The notes under the pieces are model-generated. The model ran no database searches. It was not told the origin of the DNA and was given only the letters and a program-made list of their open reading frames with translations. This document shows positions 9,587-18,164 of a stretch of DNA of 32,398 nucleotides, one piece after another (position 1 is the stretch's first letter; the number at the start of each line of letters is the position of its first letter). The stretch is from a virus. A program made the translations under genes and the position numbers. The DNA is taken from IMG/VR virus record IMGVR_UViG_3300030098_002554, positions 1 through 32,398 of that record. One strand, given 5' to 3'.

Positions 9587-10032
9587 TAGACTAACCTACA
9601 GAATTCATAAAATTTCACTTTATTAATAACCTTTTCTCCAATTATCTTAAAGCCACACCATTTGATCCATTTAAGGTGTACTTCATTTCTAGAGTCAATA
9701 ATATTACAGAGATGTGGAAATACTTTATTCATCTTGTCCACCTCTGATCTAGATTGTTTAAGAAAAGCAGTCTTGATCTTAACAAGACCTTCAGTACCTA
9801 ACATCCATACTTGTCCACACTTATCTGATAACGGAACTACACCATAGATACCTACAGTTCTACCTCTATTATCTATAATAGTTCTGCATATATAACTATT
9901 ACCAAATGCTAAAGATAAAGCCTGATCTACTTTGTGACCTAATGTTTCAACTTCACGTTTATCTTCATATCTCATATTTAAATAGAGATAAGTTAAGTCA
10001 TCTAACTGCGACTTTCTATGGTACGGCTTCAC
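9586..10032 (-). CDS. GNAT-like protein in the T7 gp13 position
   Basis: 148 residues starting with GTG at 10032, overlapping the tail tubular B stop as TAGTG; GGGAGAAGG lies just upstream and supports this start. T7 gp13 (138 residues) occupies the same place, is needed for virion assembly, and resembles GNAT acetyltransferases. The fold pattern is visible here: an N-terminal helix region (LDDLTYLYLNM), beta strands around RTVGIYGVVPL and QVWMLGTEGLV, a helix, then HLKWIKWCGFKIIGE, which is the C-terminal GNAT-like 'x-x-GF' element. A canonical acetyl-CoA binding loop is not evident, so catalysis is doubtful. It could be an assembly factor with a dead acetyltransferase fold. Confidence 0.65.
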   Translation of the reverse strand: MKPYHRKSQLDDLTYLYLNMRYEDKREVETLGHKVDQALSLAFGNSYICRTIIDNRGRTVGIYGVVPLSDKCGQVWMLGTEGLVKIKTAFLKQSRSEVDKMNKVFPHLCNIIDSRNEVHLKWIKWCGFKIIGEKVINKVKFYEFCRLV

Positions 10033-12464
10033 TACCTTCTCCCTACTGTCCTCACTACATAGTTACCTTCCCAATCTGCGCCAGTAAAAGCACAAGGAAG
10101 ATAAGAGTCAGACACAAGTTCTATCTTTAAATCTTTAGCATCAGCTAATATTAACTTTTTAAAATTACCGGTTTCAAAAGGTATAGTACCAATCTGATTT
10201 AAAGGTGAACCTAAGATTCTACCAGTAAATGTATGAATAAAAGCATCTCGACCAGGAGCTGTTACTCTCATATTAAAGAAACCAGTTTTAAAGTAATCTA
10301 CATTAAACTTACGGATCTTTAAGACACCACCAGATAAAGAACTAAGTCTACCTTGTACCTCAGTCTTGATTGTGGGCTCTGTAAACTCATATAAGAACTG
10401 ATATTCTTTACCTATCCATACAGGATAAGTAGAGAAATCTCCAGTAGCTACAAGGTTTAATGGAGAGGTTTGAGTAACTCCTTGTATCAGTCCACCTTCG
10501 CTACCTTCCCACTCAGCTCCATATATTAATCTAAAAGTAGAATCAAAGTCATCAGGATAAGGCATAACCCATCGTGTAACATCCTGTCCTGAATCGTATA
10601 CTCCTTGAATAGATGAGAGTCTATCCAGATGTGGTTTAAAAGAGAGTTGACTACTGGATTCTGCTAGTCCTACTAAGTTAGCATCCTGTAAAGACATCGT
10701 ATCTATGTAAGTACCATCAGGTCTTACTATAATAAAATAAGCTACATAGTCTATTACATATAAACCTATTACTTTTTCTTCTTCTTTAAATGTCCACTTA
10801 GACCACGAACTAAGTTTCTTAGTTCCAGCTTGAAATAAATACTTATAATGGAAAACTTCATTCTGATTTTCGTCAGACAGTACAAACAATGCTTCATCAT
10901 GTGATACAATTTCAGTACCTCTACCTTTGATATAACTTGGAACATGAGATGTTACATTCTCAGCTGTCTCTTCTTGTAAGTCTTCAACAACACCAAATTC
11001 TCTAATGGTAGTAAATCCATCGTTGGCATCAGAAAAGTAAATCTTTCTACCATTTAATCTTGGTTCTATTCTATTATCATGCTCATATTCTGTAAGTAAA
11101 GAAAACTTAGCATTAGTAGGAGTAAGCCCACCAGCAGCAAATTCAGACAATTGGAATTGCCCAAAGTTACTAAAGACAATTAAGTTCTCATTGAAAGGTA
11201 TAGCATGGTGTAGAATACTTACTTCATTGGTAGGAGCTGCTAAATCTATTACATCTGTATCTAATAAATCTGTAGCAGTAGTAGCATAGAAATTAAAATA
11301 CTCACCTAATTCAGATAAAATAATATTTTCATTAGCCAAGAATCCTAGACGATTCTTGTGGAAAAACATATCATTTATTGTATACCCTATAAAACCAGGA
11401 TCAGGTGCTGTTTCCTCATCTCCTGCTGCTCTATCAACCCATCCAATTTGATCCAAGGTAAAAACACTTTCTCCAAAATCAGTTGAGAAAGAAGCATCCC
11501 AAGGATCTTCACTAGTTCTTACTAGCTTTAAAGGCATTGTAGCAGGATCAATAGAATTAGCTAATCCTGGTTCTACAGTTTCTACCCATTCACCTACATC
11601 TTCGTCTGCGGAGTTATTATGTTTAATCCAATAATCATCTGTACCACTACTAGGATCACCAGTAATCTTAATAGTATAACCATCTTTAGTTCTAGCTGGT
11701 AGATCCGTAAAGTCTACTACAGTATCTTTAATTGCAACTAAATTCTGTTCAGGCGCGTTACAATGTAATGTAAAATCAGCCCCATTAATTCTGGTTAGAT
11801 GTATATTACTACTACCAAACTTAGTGATAGTAAAAGTAGAACCTATAGCTGTAGTAAGATCACTATAAATATCATCAATCTGTGTCTCTGCATCATTACT
11901 AGAAGTTACTGTAGATACAAGAGTACCATCTACATAGACTGTCATAGTAGAAGCATTAGTAGCTTGCTTTAGAAATATAAGTCCTTCAGGATTTCTAGAA
12001 GTTCCTAATGAAGAACTCTTAGCTGTTACTTTAGTTTTATTTAAGATAAACGTATAGTCAGCTATAGAGAATAAATGTAAATTATCTCTAGCATTAGTGG
12101 TAGTTATATAAGCTAACTCATCTGAGGTAATACCATTAACACTTTGTTTTATACCATCTAAGGTACAAACATCTATTTCTGTTTGTGTAAAGTCTGTACT
12201 AAAAGCTTCATCAAATTGACTAGAAGTAATCGTAACTACATATCGTTCTGTAGCATCTCTATTAATGAAGTGAACATTTTGTTGAGTATCGGTATATGGA
12301 GTGTGCTTTTTAAGATGTTCTAATGGAGGTCTTTTTTTAAGACCTTCAGCTACAGTGGGTAAACCGTTTTCCTGTACTTCACACTGAGAAGCAAGTCTTA
12401 AACTAGGTGGTTGCTGTGAAACCCCATTGATTAGATTGCTTATTTGTTCTGTAATTAGTGGCAT
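10032..12464 (-). CDS. Tail tubular protein B (T7 gp12-like)
   Basis: 810 residues; T7 gp12 is 794. The N-terminus carries the family signature LINGVSQQPPSLRLASQCE, and the rest is beta-rich with long loops as expected for the nozzle of the short tail. Motifs recalled from the family include FHKNRLGFLANENIILSELG and FSNFGQFQLS in the centre and YPVWIGKEYQF towards the C-terminus. It forms the hexameric nozzle below the gp11 gatekeeper ring through which DNA leaves. ATG 12464 directly follows the TAG of the upstream gene, with AGGAAAT as ribosome site. Its stop overlaps the GTG start of the next gene. No oddities seen. Confidence 0.95.
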   Translation of the reverse strand: MPLITEQISNLINGVSQQPPSLRLASQCEVQENGLPTVAEGLKKRPPLEHLKKHTPYTDTQQNVHFINRDATERYVVTITSSQFDEAFSTDFTQTEIDVCTLDGIKQSVNGITSDELAYITTTNARDNLHLFSIADYTFILNKTKVTAKSSSLGTSRNPEGLIFLKQATNASTMTVYVDGTLVSTVTSSNDAETQIDDIYSDLTTAIGSTFTITKFGSSNIHLTRINGADFTLHCNAPEQNLVAIKDTVVDFTDLPARTKDGYTIKITGDPSSGTDDYWIKHNNSADEDVGEWVETVEPGLANSIDPATMPLKLVRTSEDPWDASFSTDFGESVFTLDQIGWVDRAAGDEETAPDPGFIGYTINDMFFHKNRLGFLANENIILSELGEYFNFYATTATDLLDTDVIDLAAPTNEVSILHHAIPFNENLIVFSNFGQFQLSEFAAGGLTPTNAKFSLLTEYEHDNRIEPRLNGRKIYFSDANDGFTTIREFGVVEDLQEETAENVTSHVPSYIKGRGTEIVSHDEALFVLSDENQNEVFHYKYLFQAGTKKLSSWSKWTFKEEEKVIGLYVIDYVAYFIIVRPDGTYIDTMSLQDANLVGLAESSSQLSFKPHLDRLSSIQGVYDSGQDVTRWVMPYPDDFDSTFRLIYGAEWEGSEGGLIQGVTQTSPLNLVATGDFSTYPVWIGKEYQFLYEFTEPTIKTEVQGRLSSLSGGVLKIRKFNVDYFKTGFFNMRVTAPGRDAFIHTFTGRILGSPLNQIGTIPFETGNFKKLILADAKDLKIELVSDSYLPCAFTGADWEGNYVVRTVGRR

Positions 12465-13070
12465 CTACCATAATTTCCTGTGAAGCTGAGTCGTATTTAA
12501 CATATCTAGTGTTCCATAAGCTACGTTTAATCCTGATCGTTCTGCATCATCATCTAATAAATCTGCATAAGCTTCTGCTTCTTCTTGTCTGTTAACAGTT
12601 TCTGCTGATACTTGTCCTATAATTTCTTCTTGGAAAATCCTTGCTGCTCTTACAGTAACATACTGCCTAAAAGTGTTAGGTGTATCTATAAAATCTAATA
12701 ATGTAATAGTAACAGCAGTAGTTAAATTCTTAGTCCAAGTAAATGTATTATTATCTAAATCATACGCATACATTGTACCTGATTGCCCTCTAATGGTCAT
12801 GAGTTGTCCAGGCTGGTGTACAGACAAAATGGAATTACTTAAAGGTATCTTATTCTCACTATTTCTAGTAAGTGTCACATCCCATTCTGTATTGAAATGC
12901 CATCCTTTTTGTTGAGCTGCTCTGTTAACATTAGAAAGTAAGTTCTTTGCTTGTGTTACTTCAACTGTAGTAGCTGTTTCAAGACTAGATACAGCAGCTT
13001 CACCTACAGCAGCTAGAAGCATATTAACAGCTTCTAGTTCAGTCATAGGTGTGACAGATATAAATGACAT
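12465..13070 (-). CDS. Tail tubular protein A (T7 gp11-like)
   Basis: 201 residues; T7 gp11 is 196. The N-terminal helix LEAVNMLLAAVGEAAVSSLE and the following AQKGWHFNTEW segment are family hallmarks, and the C-terminus has the AARIFQEEIIGQ helix and paired acidic residues. The protein forms the ring between portal and nozzle. It starts one base after the stop of the preceding decoration-like gene. No strong Shine-Dalgarno sequence is visible (only a weak TTTGGTAACTT region), so translation may depend on coupling to the upstream gene. It is immediately followed by tail tubular B. Confidence 0.93.
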   Translation of the reverse strand: MSFISVTPMTELEAVNMLLAAVGEAAVSSLETATTVEVTQAKNLLSNVNRAAQQKGWHFNTEWDVTLTRNSENKIPLSNSILSVHQPGQLMTIRGQSGTMYAYDLDNNTFTWTKNLTTAVTITLLDFIDTPNTFRQYVTVRAARIFQEEIIGQVSAETVNRQEEAEAYADLLDDDAERSGLNVAYGTLDMLNTTQLHRKLW

Positions 13071-13071
13071 T

Positions 13072-13632
13072 TTAAGTTACCAAAGAATAACCAACAAGAT
13101 TAGCATTATCTACTGTTATATTTTCTGTACCATCTATATTAGCTACATAAATAGAAATGTAATCATTAGTAGCCATAGAAGCCAAGGCAATTGTAGATAC
13201 ATTTCCTGGCTTATTATTAGTAGCAGGGGATAAACGAGTAATTGTTGAACCAGTTATAAGTGTACCATTCTTATGTAATTGTAGACCACATTCTTTTGAT
13301 GTTGTACCTGAAGCCATTTGCATACTAGTAGTAACCATGAACATACAGTTAACCGTAGGTGTTCCTGTATACCTAAGTCTACCATTAGTATTCATATCAA
13401 ACTCATTGGCTGTAGGACTCGTAGATAAAGTCCAAGTACCAGCAGCTTCTACATAAACTCCACTACTTGAAATTGTAGTTGCAGAAGCTGAAGAGATATA
13501 GATACTACCTTGTTTAACCTGAGTAGTTTCAACAAAATCACGCAAGTCCTGTGGTGTTATTGAACCTGCTGCTTGACCATCTTGAAACAGGTTAGTTGTT
13601 AAATCACTTACTGTGCGTGATGTATCAACCAT
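13072..13632 (-). CDS. Beta-rich virion protein after the capsid gene, possible head decoration or fibre
   Basis: 186 residues. The N-terminal segment (TVSDLTTNLFQDGQ, then SITPQDLRDFVET) is a short helical element that, from recall, precedes variable beta domains in phage structural proteins. The remaining 140 residues alternate Ser/Thr-rich strands (GVYVEAAGTWTLSTSPTANEF, shortened here to its key residues W, T, L, F; then MFMVTTSMQM, LHKNGTLITG, YISIYVANIDG). This pattern resembles a C1q/TNF-like jelly roll. T7 has no gene here, but other marine podoviruses encode extra capsid-associated proteins between capsid and gp11. It lies downstream of the strong capsid terminator, so it would be expressed less than the capsid protein. 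AGGAG precedes the ATG. Function is inferred from position and composition. Confidence 0.55.
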   Translation of the reverse strand: MVDTSRTVSDLTTNLFQDGQAAGSITPQDLRDFVETTQVKQGSIYISSASATTISSSGVYVEAAGTWTLSTSPTANEFDMNTNGRLRYTGTPTVNCMFMVTTSMQMASGTTSKECGLQLHKNGTLITGSTITRLSPATNNKPGNVSTIALASMATNDYISIYVANIDGTENITVDNANLVGYSLVT

Positions 13633-13645
13633 TATGTTCTCCTAA

Positions 13646-13688
13646 TTTAAAAAAAAAGAGGAGCCCAAGTTTCCTCAAGCCCCTCTTT
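13646..13688 (-). terminator. Intrinsic terminator after the capsid gene (T7 T-phi analogue)
   Basis: Read on the minus strand, AAAGAGGGGCTTGAG pairs with CTTGGGCTCCTCTTT across a GAAA loop. The 15-pair stem contains a few G-U wobbles and is followed by a run of about nine U. It lies 12 bases after the capsid stop, the place where T7 carries its late terminator. It should reduce transcription of the tail genes relative to the capsid gene. Confidence 0.9.
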
Positions 13689-13699
13689 AGTAGACTTAA

Positions 13700-14680
13700 T
13701 TATGAAGTCTTAAATTCAATACAGCCTTCTGGACGGATAAATCCATGACCCATAGCATACTTAGCCACGATAATCCAACCTTGATTCTTAATGCTGTACT
13801 CAGTTTCTACTGCAAGATTTAACAACTTAACAGTAGCTACAGAAGACTTGTGCATAACAAGTGCTTTAGTCGTACTGAAGTCACCATCATGTGTTGTCAC
13901 TTGAGAGGAACTAATATTACTAATAGGTAGGTTATTGGTCTTCACAATGTGAATACCGGCTACCTTCATTACTTCACCTTCTGAATAGACTCCACTTCCA
14001 CCCCAATCACGATTGATCAGGTTAGTAGTTTCAGCCATGAGATAATACTGAGCCGGACGCACAAACATATACCTGTCATTCTCAGGTACATTGTTCTCAT
14101 CCAATTGTTCAGCAGCATCAAACAAGCCACTACCCAAAGTAGAACCAGTATCACCATAGTTAGCATTGGTAAGTACAGAACCACCATTACCACCACTAAC
14201 CAACGTAGCGGAACGTGCGCCTAGTACACCCTGTTGCAATACATTCTGATCCCATTGTGTACCCAAGGCAATACCAGCTTCCTTAGCATAAATAGAACGT
14301 ACCTCAAAGTGAGACATAGCCTCATCAAGGTTATTCACAAAGTGATCAGCAATCAAAAGACCATCAATAGTAATGACCTTCTCATTCTTGTGGATGATTG
14401 TACCATCCAATTCAATCGCGGTGGTTCCAGTATCACCTGAGCCATTGATATAAGCATACTCAGTAGCAGCAGTCTTCCACACTAGAGGAAACTGTGCAGA
14501 AATACCACTAGAGATACTACGGATAACGTGCTTATCCATCGTAACTGAAGCTTGCTCAAAAGCAGTCAATACTTCTCCTGCATATACTTTAAGAAATAAT
14601 GCAGAGGAATCACCAGCAGAATTCGCTTGACCTGTCCTTGTCATAGTTAGGACAGGTGCAGTAGTAGCCGTAACTGACAT
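13700..14680 (-). CDS. Major capsid protein (T7 gp10-like)
   Basis: 326 residues; T7 gp10A is 345. Recognisable family segments are SALFLKVYAGEVLTAFEQAS near the N-terminus, then KVITIDGLLIADHFVNNLDE followed by HFEVRSIYAKEAGIALG, and near the end HKSSVATVKLLNLAVETEY. The ATG at 14680 is preceded by AGGAG with ideal spacing. A strong terminator follows the stop, which fits a highly expressed gene. No frameshift site for a minor gp10B form is obvious; the slippery A/T run beyond the stop lies in the terminator itself. It assembles into HK97-fold capsomers on the scaffold encoded just upstream. Confidence 0.94.
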   Translation of the reverse strand: MSVTATTAPVLTMTRTGQANSAGDSSALFLKVYAGEVLTAFEQASVTMDKHVIRSISSGISAQFPLVWKTAATEYAYINGSGDTGTTAIELDGTIIHKNEKVITIDGLLIADHFVNNLDEAMSHFEVRSIYAKEAGIALGTQWDQNVLQQGVLGARSATLVSGGNGGSVLTNANYGDTGSTLGSGLFDAAEQLDENNVPENDRYMFVRPAQYYLMAETTNLINRDWGGSGVYSEGEVMKVAGIHIVKTNNLPISNISSSQVTTHDGDFSTTKALVMHKSSVATVKLLNLAVETEYSIKNQGWIIVAKYAMGHGFIRPEGCIEFKTS

Positions 14681-14813
14681 ACTATTCTCCTAGTTATAAA
14701 TTAATAAAAAGTACCTAACAATATTAGCTATACTTTTCTTTAACTTTCGACTAAAAGTTATCAACCGCAGTTGGCTTCTGTTTACTTGTTTAAATACTTT
14801 ATAGCAGTCCTAC
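14681..14813 (-). promoter_or_regulatory. Capsid leader region, likely site of a phage late promoter
   Basis: This 133-base gap is one of the few in the structural half. It carries a 7-pair hairpin (741-747 with 754-760, loop of six) and a smaller CAAC/GTTG hairpin (762-773). On the minus strand the AT-rich segment AAAAGTATAGCTAATATTG follows the hairpins, about 45-65 bases before the capsid start. T7 places its strongest promoter before gene 10. No match to the T7 promoter is visible, so the promoter element itself is not identified. Confidence 0.35.
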
Positions 14814-15599
14814 TTATAATCTCCCTTGGGAGAAAATATCTGATCGTTCTAATCTATCAAGTACATCCTGCCTATAAGCAGTATCATACTCATACCTTGG
14901 ATCTTTCATAGCAGCAGTTACTTCAGCATTAGACCTAAAGACATCTCCTGAACCCTCAGGTTCAGCTTGTGTGCCTCCATAAGTTGTGCCTTCATTACCA
15001 GCTACATTGGTATAATCAGAACGTAAACCTTTAGCTGCTATAATAGCAGTATTAACATCACCACTATTTACAGCTTTATCATAAGCTTGTATTTGTTCTG
15101 GAGTATAGTTAGCTTTAGCCCACTCAACCATATTACTATACTCTTGGTCTCCACCTACAGCAGTCTTAACTTGATTACCTATTTGTTCACCTAAAGCTTT
15201 TACTCCTGCTATATATGTATCAGCATATTCTCTACTAATACCAGCACTTTCTAATTGATTATAACTGTCTTCACTTAGAGCACCGGTATTCATGTACTCT
15301 TGTTGTAAAGCAGCCATATCAAATGCTCCTTCAGTTGGTTCAGGAGCTTTAGGTATACTTAAATCTGAATCTTCTGTAGGTTCTATTTGAGGTACTGTAG
15401 GTTGACCTAATTTCTTTTCCAGTTCCTGATAGCTTTGCATAAGTTTATCATAGTCACCACCAAACTTATCCTGAGGTTGTACTTCAGGGGCAGAAGTAAT
15501 TTCCTTAGCTTCTACCTTCTCTATCATTTCCTGATTGTGTTGTGCTTCTTCAGCACTTATCTCTACTTGATCGTTTTCAACTACTAATTGGTTTGCCAT
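14814..15599 (-). CDS. Capsid assembly scaffolding protein (T7 gp9-like)
   Basis: 261 residues from ATG 15599, which has GGAG six bases upstream; an in-frame ATG four codons earlier contains that ribosome site and is less likely. The protein is very acidic and Gln/Glu-rich, with a low-complexity N-terminal half (QLVVENDQVEISAEEAQ, then a Pro-rich LGQPTVPQIEPTEDSDLS). The predicted helical C-terminus (RQDVLDRLERSDIFSQGRL) would contact capsid subunits. T7 gp9 is 307 residues. It overlaps the end of the small upstream gene by 23 bases. The position between portal and capsid is the main evidence. Confidence 0.85.
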   Translation of the reverse strand: MANQLVVENDQVEISAEEAQHNQEMIEKVEAKEITSAPEVQPQDKFGGDYDKLMQSYQELEKKLGQPTVPQIEPTEDSDLSIPKAPEPTEGAFDMAALQQEYMNTGALSEDSYNQLESAGISREYADTYIAGVKALGEQIGNQVKTAVGGDQEYSNMVEWAKANYTPEQIQAYDKAVNSGDVNTAIIAAKGLRSDYTNVAGNEGTTYGGTQAEPEGSGDVFRSNAEVTAAMKDPRYEYDTAYRQDVLDRLERSDIFSQGRL

Positions 15600-15816
15600 A
15601 TCGCTCTCCATAAGTTTCTTTTATTGTTCCATTCCGTAACTGTATCTTAGTGTACGTTGATGGTAGAGAGCCTGGAGTTCTTACTTCAGCTTTCTGCTCT
15701 AAAACTTTATTAACAACTTCAACATTCTTTAGCTCTGCCTTACTTGTAATAGACTTAGCTATTTTAACTTCTTCTTTAATTTCTTCTTTCTTATTTGTAT
15801 CTTTAGCCCTGCTCAC
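15577..15816 (-). CDS. Small basic protein between portal and scaffold, unknown
   Basis: 79 residues starting with GTG at 15816, inside the last codons of the portal gene; AAGGAG lies nine bases upstream. The N-terminal 45 residues are Lys/Glu-rich and probably helical (DTNKKEEIKEEVKIAKSITS), and the C-terminal part is more mixed (YTKIQLRNGTIKETYGERYG). It overlaps both the portal end and the scaffold start, so the three genes look translationally coupled. I do not recognise it. A small virion or assembly factor is plausible from position only. Confidence 0.7.
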   Translation of the reverse strand: MSRAKDTNKKEEIKEEVKIAKSITSKAELKNVEVVNKVLEQKAEVRTPGSLPSTYTKIQLRNGTIKETYGERYGKPISS

Positions 15817-17356
15817 TTTGTTGTGCTCCTTCTCTAATCATTTCTCCACCTTGCGTAACAGCATTAGGTGTCGCAGCTTTTAACATCTCTGCTTGTTGTT
15901 GTGCTTGTTGGGCTTGTTGTCTCTCTTGTTGTACTTGTTCTTCTGTTTTAATTAGACCTTTCATGTCTATACCAAAACCTACTCCTAGACGTTTAAGAAC
16001 ATCACTAGCATTAGTGTATCCTAATACAGCTTCTGGTCCTAAAATCTGTGTCGCAGTCTGGAGAAAAGTAGCAAGCTTATTAGCATCATTACCTCTACCT
16101 AATGCTTCAAACCCTGTAATAATTACAGGCTCTACTGTACCCTCAGGTAACTTAGGTAGTTTCTTTTCTCGTTCAAGTACAGATATAATTCGTTTGACTA
16201 GTGGTAACTGAAGTTCATGCGAAAGAAGACTATAGATACCACCTAGACTAGTCTCTAGTTCATTAGCTAGAAACCTAATCTCTTCAGCAGTTACTCTCTC
16301 AGCATCCCTTTGTACACTTTGGTTTAACAAGAAGGCAGCAGCTAGTCTACGCTCTACACCTTCCATTGTCTCTCTTGCTACTCTGAAGTCACTAAACTTT
16401 TCTACTTGTACTACTGTGACATCATCTTTATTTCCTTGTCTAACAGCGAGATTAGGCGCGTTACTGATAGTACGCATCTTGGTAGTACCATTAGGTTTAA
16501 CCAAGAACAAGACCTTAGCAGCAGCAGCTGTACCCTCAATGATAGCTTTGCTTAATCCTTCGACTGTCTTAAGATCACCTAAGTATTCCTCTACAAACCC
16601 ACGTCCATAGTCCTCACCATCAATAGCATTATACCGTAAGGCTAACCAAGGGTTCTTATCTAAAGGATACTCAGAGTCTGTACCAGGAATTCTCTTATCG
16701 TTTACTTCTTGTCTTACTTTTATCTTGTCTCCTACACGTCTAATTGAAGTATAGAGACTTAATTCTTTTTCATTACCATCAGCTGATGTACCGGTTTCTT
16801 TAGGTGGTGCTGAATCAAACAAGTCTTTATATAACTCTCGACTCATTTGTTCTTTAACTACAACCTCCAGTACAGCTCCTTGAGGATCGCGTCTTACTAC
16901 ATACTGATCTAAATGAAATACTCTCATAGTATTATTCTTATCAGCATGGAGTAAAGCATTACCAGTAATAAGTAGATGACGTATACACTCATTGAGTGGT
17001 ACACGCATAGCTTTACTTTCAATCTCATCCATTACTGCACGTTCCATAGAGTTAAGTCCTTCTTCTACTGGAGCGCGTTGAGCTTGTAGTTCTTCTAGAG
17101 TAAAGTCATCTATTTGAAACTTAAAGAATGGAGAATTAGGAGGAAATAAAGTTAACAATAATTTTGCTGCTAAATTATTTACACCTCTTGCTCCTACACC
17201 TTGATAAGGAGTAGGTAATGTCTGATTGTATGTAGCATTTCTAGGAAGAATAAAAGGTAAAGTTAACTCAGCTGCATCCCAAGCTTCCTCCAAGAATGTC
17301 TGTCGAAATACAGCTAGATCACTGTACTTCTTACTCAATGCAGTTTCTTGTGTCAT
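15803..17356 (-). CDS. Portal / head-to-tail connector protein (T7 gp8-like)
   Basis: 517 residues; T7 gp8 is 536. Signature segments are GARGVNNLAAKLLLTLFPP near residue 60, the CIRHLLITGNALLH helix, LDQYVVRRDPQGAVLEVVVK, and the AAFLLNQSVQRDAERVTAEE stretch that T7-like portals share. The C-terminus is Gln-rich (EEQVQQERQQAQQAQQQAE), probably a helical barrel facing the capsid core. The start forms an ATGA overlap with the preceding gene; AGGA lies about eleven bases upstream. It would form the dodecameric ring at one vertex through which DNA is packaged and ejected. Confidence 0.96.
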   Translation of the reverse strand: MTQETALSKKYSDLAVFRQTFLEEAWDAAELTLPFILPRNATYNQTLPTPYQGVGARGVNNLAAKLLLTLFPPNSPFFKFQIDDFTLEELQAQRAPVEEGLNSMERAVMDEIESKAMRVPLNECIRHLLITGNALLHADKNNTMRVFHLDQYVVRRDPQGAVLEVVVKEQMSRELYKDLFDSAPPKETGTSADGNEKELSLYTSIRRVGDKIKVRQEVNDKRIPGTDSEYPLDKNPWLALRYNAIDGEDYGRGFVEEYLGDLKTVEGLSKAIIEGTAAAAKVLFLVKPNGTTKMRTISNAPNLAVRQGNKDDVTVVQVEKFSDFRVARETMEGVERRLAAAFLLNQSVQRDAERVTAEEIRFLANELETSLGGIYSLLSHELQLPLVKRIISVLEREKKLPKLPEGTVEPVIITGFEALGRGNDANKLATFLQTATQILGPEAVLGYTNASDVLKRLGVGFGIDMKGLIKTEEQVQQERQQAQQAQQQAEMLKAATPNAVTQGGEMIREGAQQSEQG

Positions 17357-17895
17357 GCTAATTGTAGTCCTGTGGGTGCAAAAGATGATGTATCAATACT
17401 AAGATCACCAATATCTTCCTGTGTTAGTTTACGTTGTTTACTTCGTTTAATAGCTTCCGCTAAAGAAGCAGCTGCCTGTCTACCACCAGTACCTGTAACA
17501 GTCATAGGTTGACTACTGAATTGTTGGGCATACGAATAAGCAGGATAAGATGGAAAATCTGGAGCTTGAGGTGACATCATTCCCATAGCTATGGAACCAC
17601 CTAAACCCATCACAGATGCACCTGTAACTGCTGCTGCACTTACACCCGAACCGAATACTCCTGCACCTAAAGCTGCACCTGTTGTAGTTGCTCCTTGCAA
17701 ACCAGCGGAAGCACCCATTTTCAGTCCAACAGTAGAAGCAGTAGAGCCAGCACCTAAACCACCCATACCACCAGTGACTCCACCTACTGCACCACCTATT
17801 AGTGCTCCTTCCAGTATGTTGCCACCAGTAGCTGCTGCACCTACAGCTCCAGTAGTTGCTCCAATAGCAATCCCTATAGAAATTGGATCACACAT
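17353..17895 (-). CDS. Gly/Ala-rich pre-portal protein, probable virion or membrane-active component
   Basis: 180 residues. The first 110 are extremely Gly/Ala/Val-rich with glycine-zipper spacing (GALIGGAVGGVTGGMGGLGA, then GAALGAGVFGSGVSAAAVTG), able to form membrane-associated helices. A Pro/Tyr/Gln patch follows (PDFPSYPAYSYAQQ). The basic C-terminus AIKRSKQRKLTQEDIGDLSI ends with PTGLQLA, echoing the PTGLNIG end of the neighbouring gene. It is in the place of T7 gp7.3, a tail component needed for adsorption. The stop overlaps the portal start. The family is not recognised with certainty; similar MCDP-starting proteins occur before portal genes in marine podoviruses, from recall. Confidence 0.65.
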   Translation of the reverse strand: MCDPISIGIAIGATTGAVGAAATGGNILEGALIGGAVGGVTGGMGGLGAGSTASTVGLKMGASAGLQGATTTGAALGAGVFGSGVSAAAVTGASVMGLGGSIAMGMMSPQAPDFPSYPAYSYAQQFSSQPMTVTGTGGRQAAASLAEAIKRSKQRKLTQEDIGDLSIDTSSFAPTGLQLA

Positions 17896-17898
17896 AGA

Positions 17899-18159
17899 CT
17901 AACCTATATTCAATCCAGTTGGTCCACCAGAACCGGAAGTTACAAACCTAGCTTTTCCTTTAGCTCTTCTAGCTACTCTAGTTCTACCTTGAGTAGTTGC
18001 TTTTTCTTTAGCACTACGAGCAGTACTAGCAGGAGCAGCTGACACTGTAGCTATAGGGGCTGGAGGACTTGGAGGTGGTGGAGGAGGAGGTGGGGGTGGG
18101 GGAGGGGGAGGAATTCTAGGTGATCCTCCGCACATAAGTACAGACAATAAGTGTAACAC
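17899..18159 (-). CDS. Polyproline protein with T7 gp7.3-like C-terminus
   Basis: 86 residues from a GTG at 18159, chosen because AGGAGA sits five bases upstream. An in-frame ATG at 18135 would give a protein beginning MCGGSP. Next comes a run of 14 prolines, then an Ala/Ser-rich spacer and a basic C-terminus: RTRVARRAKGKARFVTSGSG followed by GPTGLNIG. T7 gp7.3, also located just before the portal gene, ends in a comparable basic segment followed by a Gly-rich stretch and NI. I infer a tail or virion protein of that type. The proline run is likely a rigid spacer. Confidence 0.6.
   Translation of the reverse strand: MLHLLSVLMCGGSPRIPPPPPPPPPPPPPPSPPAPIATVSAAPASTARSAKEKATTQGRTRVARRAKGKARFVTSGSGGPTGLNIG
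18071..18112 (-). repeat. Polyproline codon run (14 CCN codons)
   Basis: Forty-two bases of GGN triplets on the plus strand encode 14 prolines on the minus strand. The third base varies (GGA, GGT, GGG), so the run is not a perfect microsatellite. It is strikingly GC-rich for this AT-rich genome and may change length between relatives. Confidence 0.9.
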
Positions 18160-18164
18160 AGCGT

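Noticed and set aside
14756-14820. Possible terminator after the scaffold gene
   Set aside because: The palindrome CTCCCAAGGGAG is inside the gene end and has no U run, and the hairpins further on are short; no terminator called.
17591-17902. Plus-strand Pro/Ala-rich open frame of 103 codons
   Set aside because: It mirrors the Gly/Ala codons of the pre-portal gene on the other strand; composition is fully explained by that.
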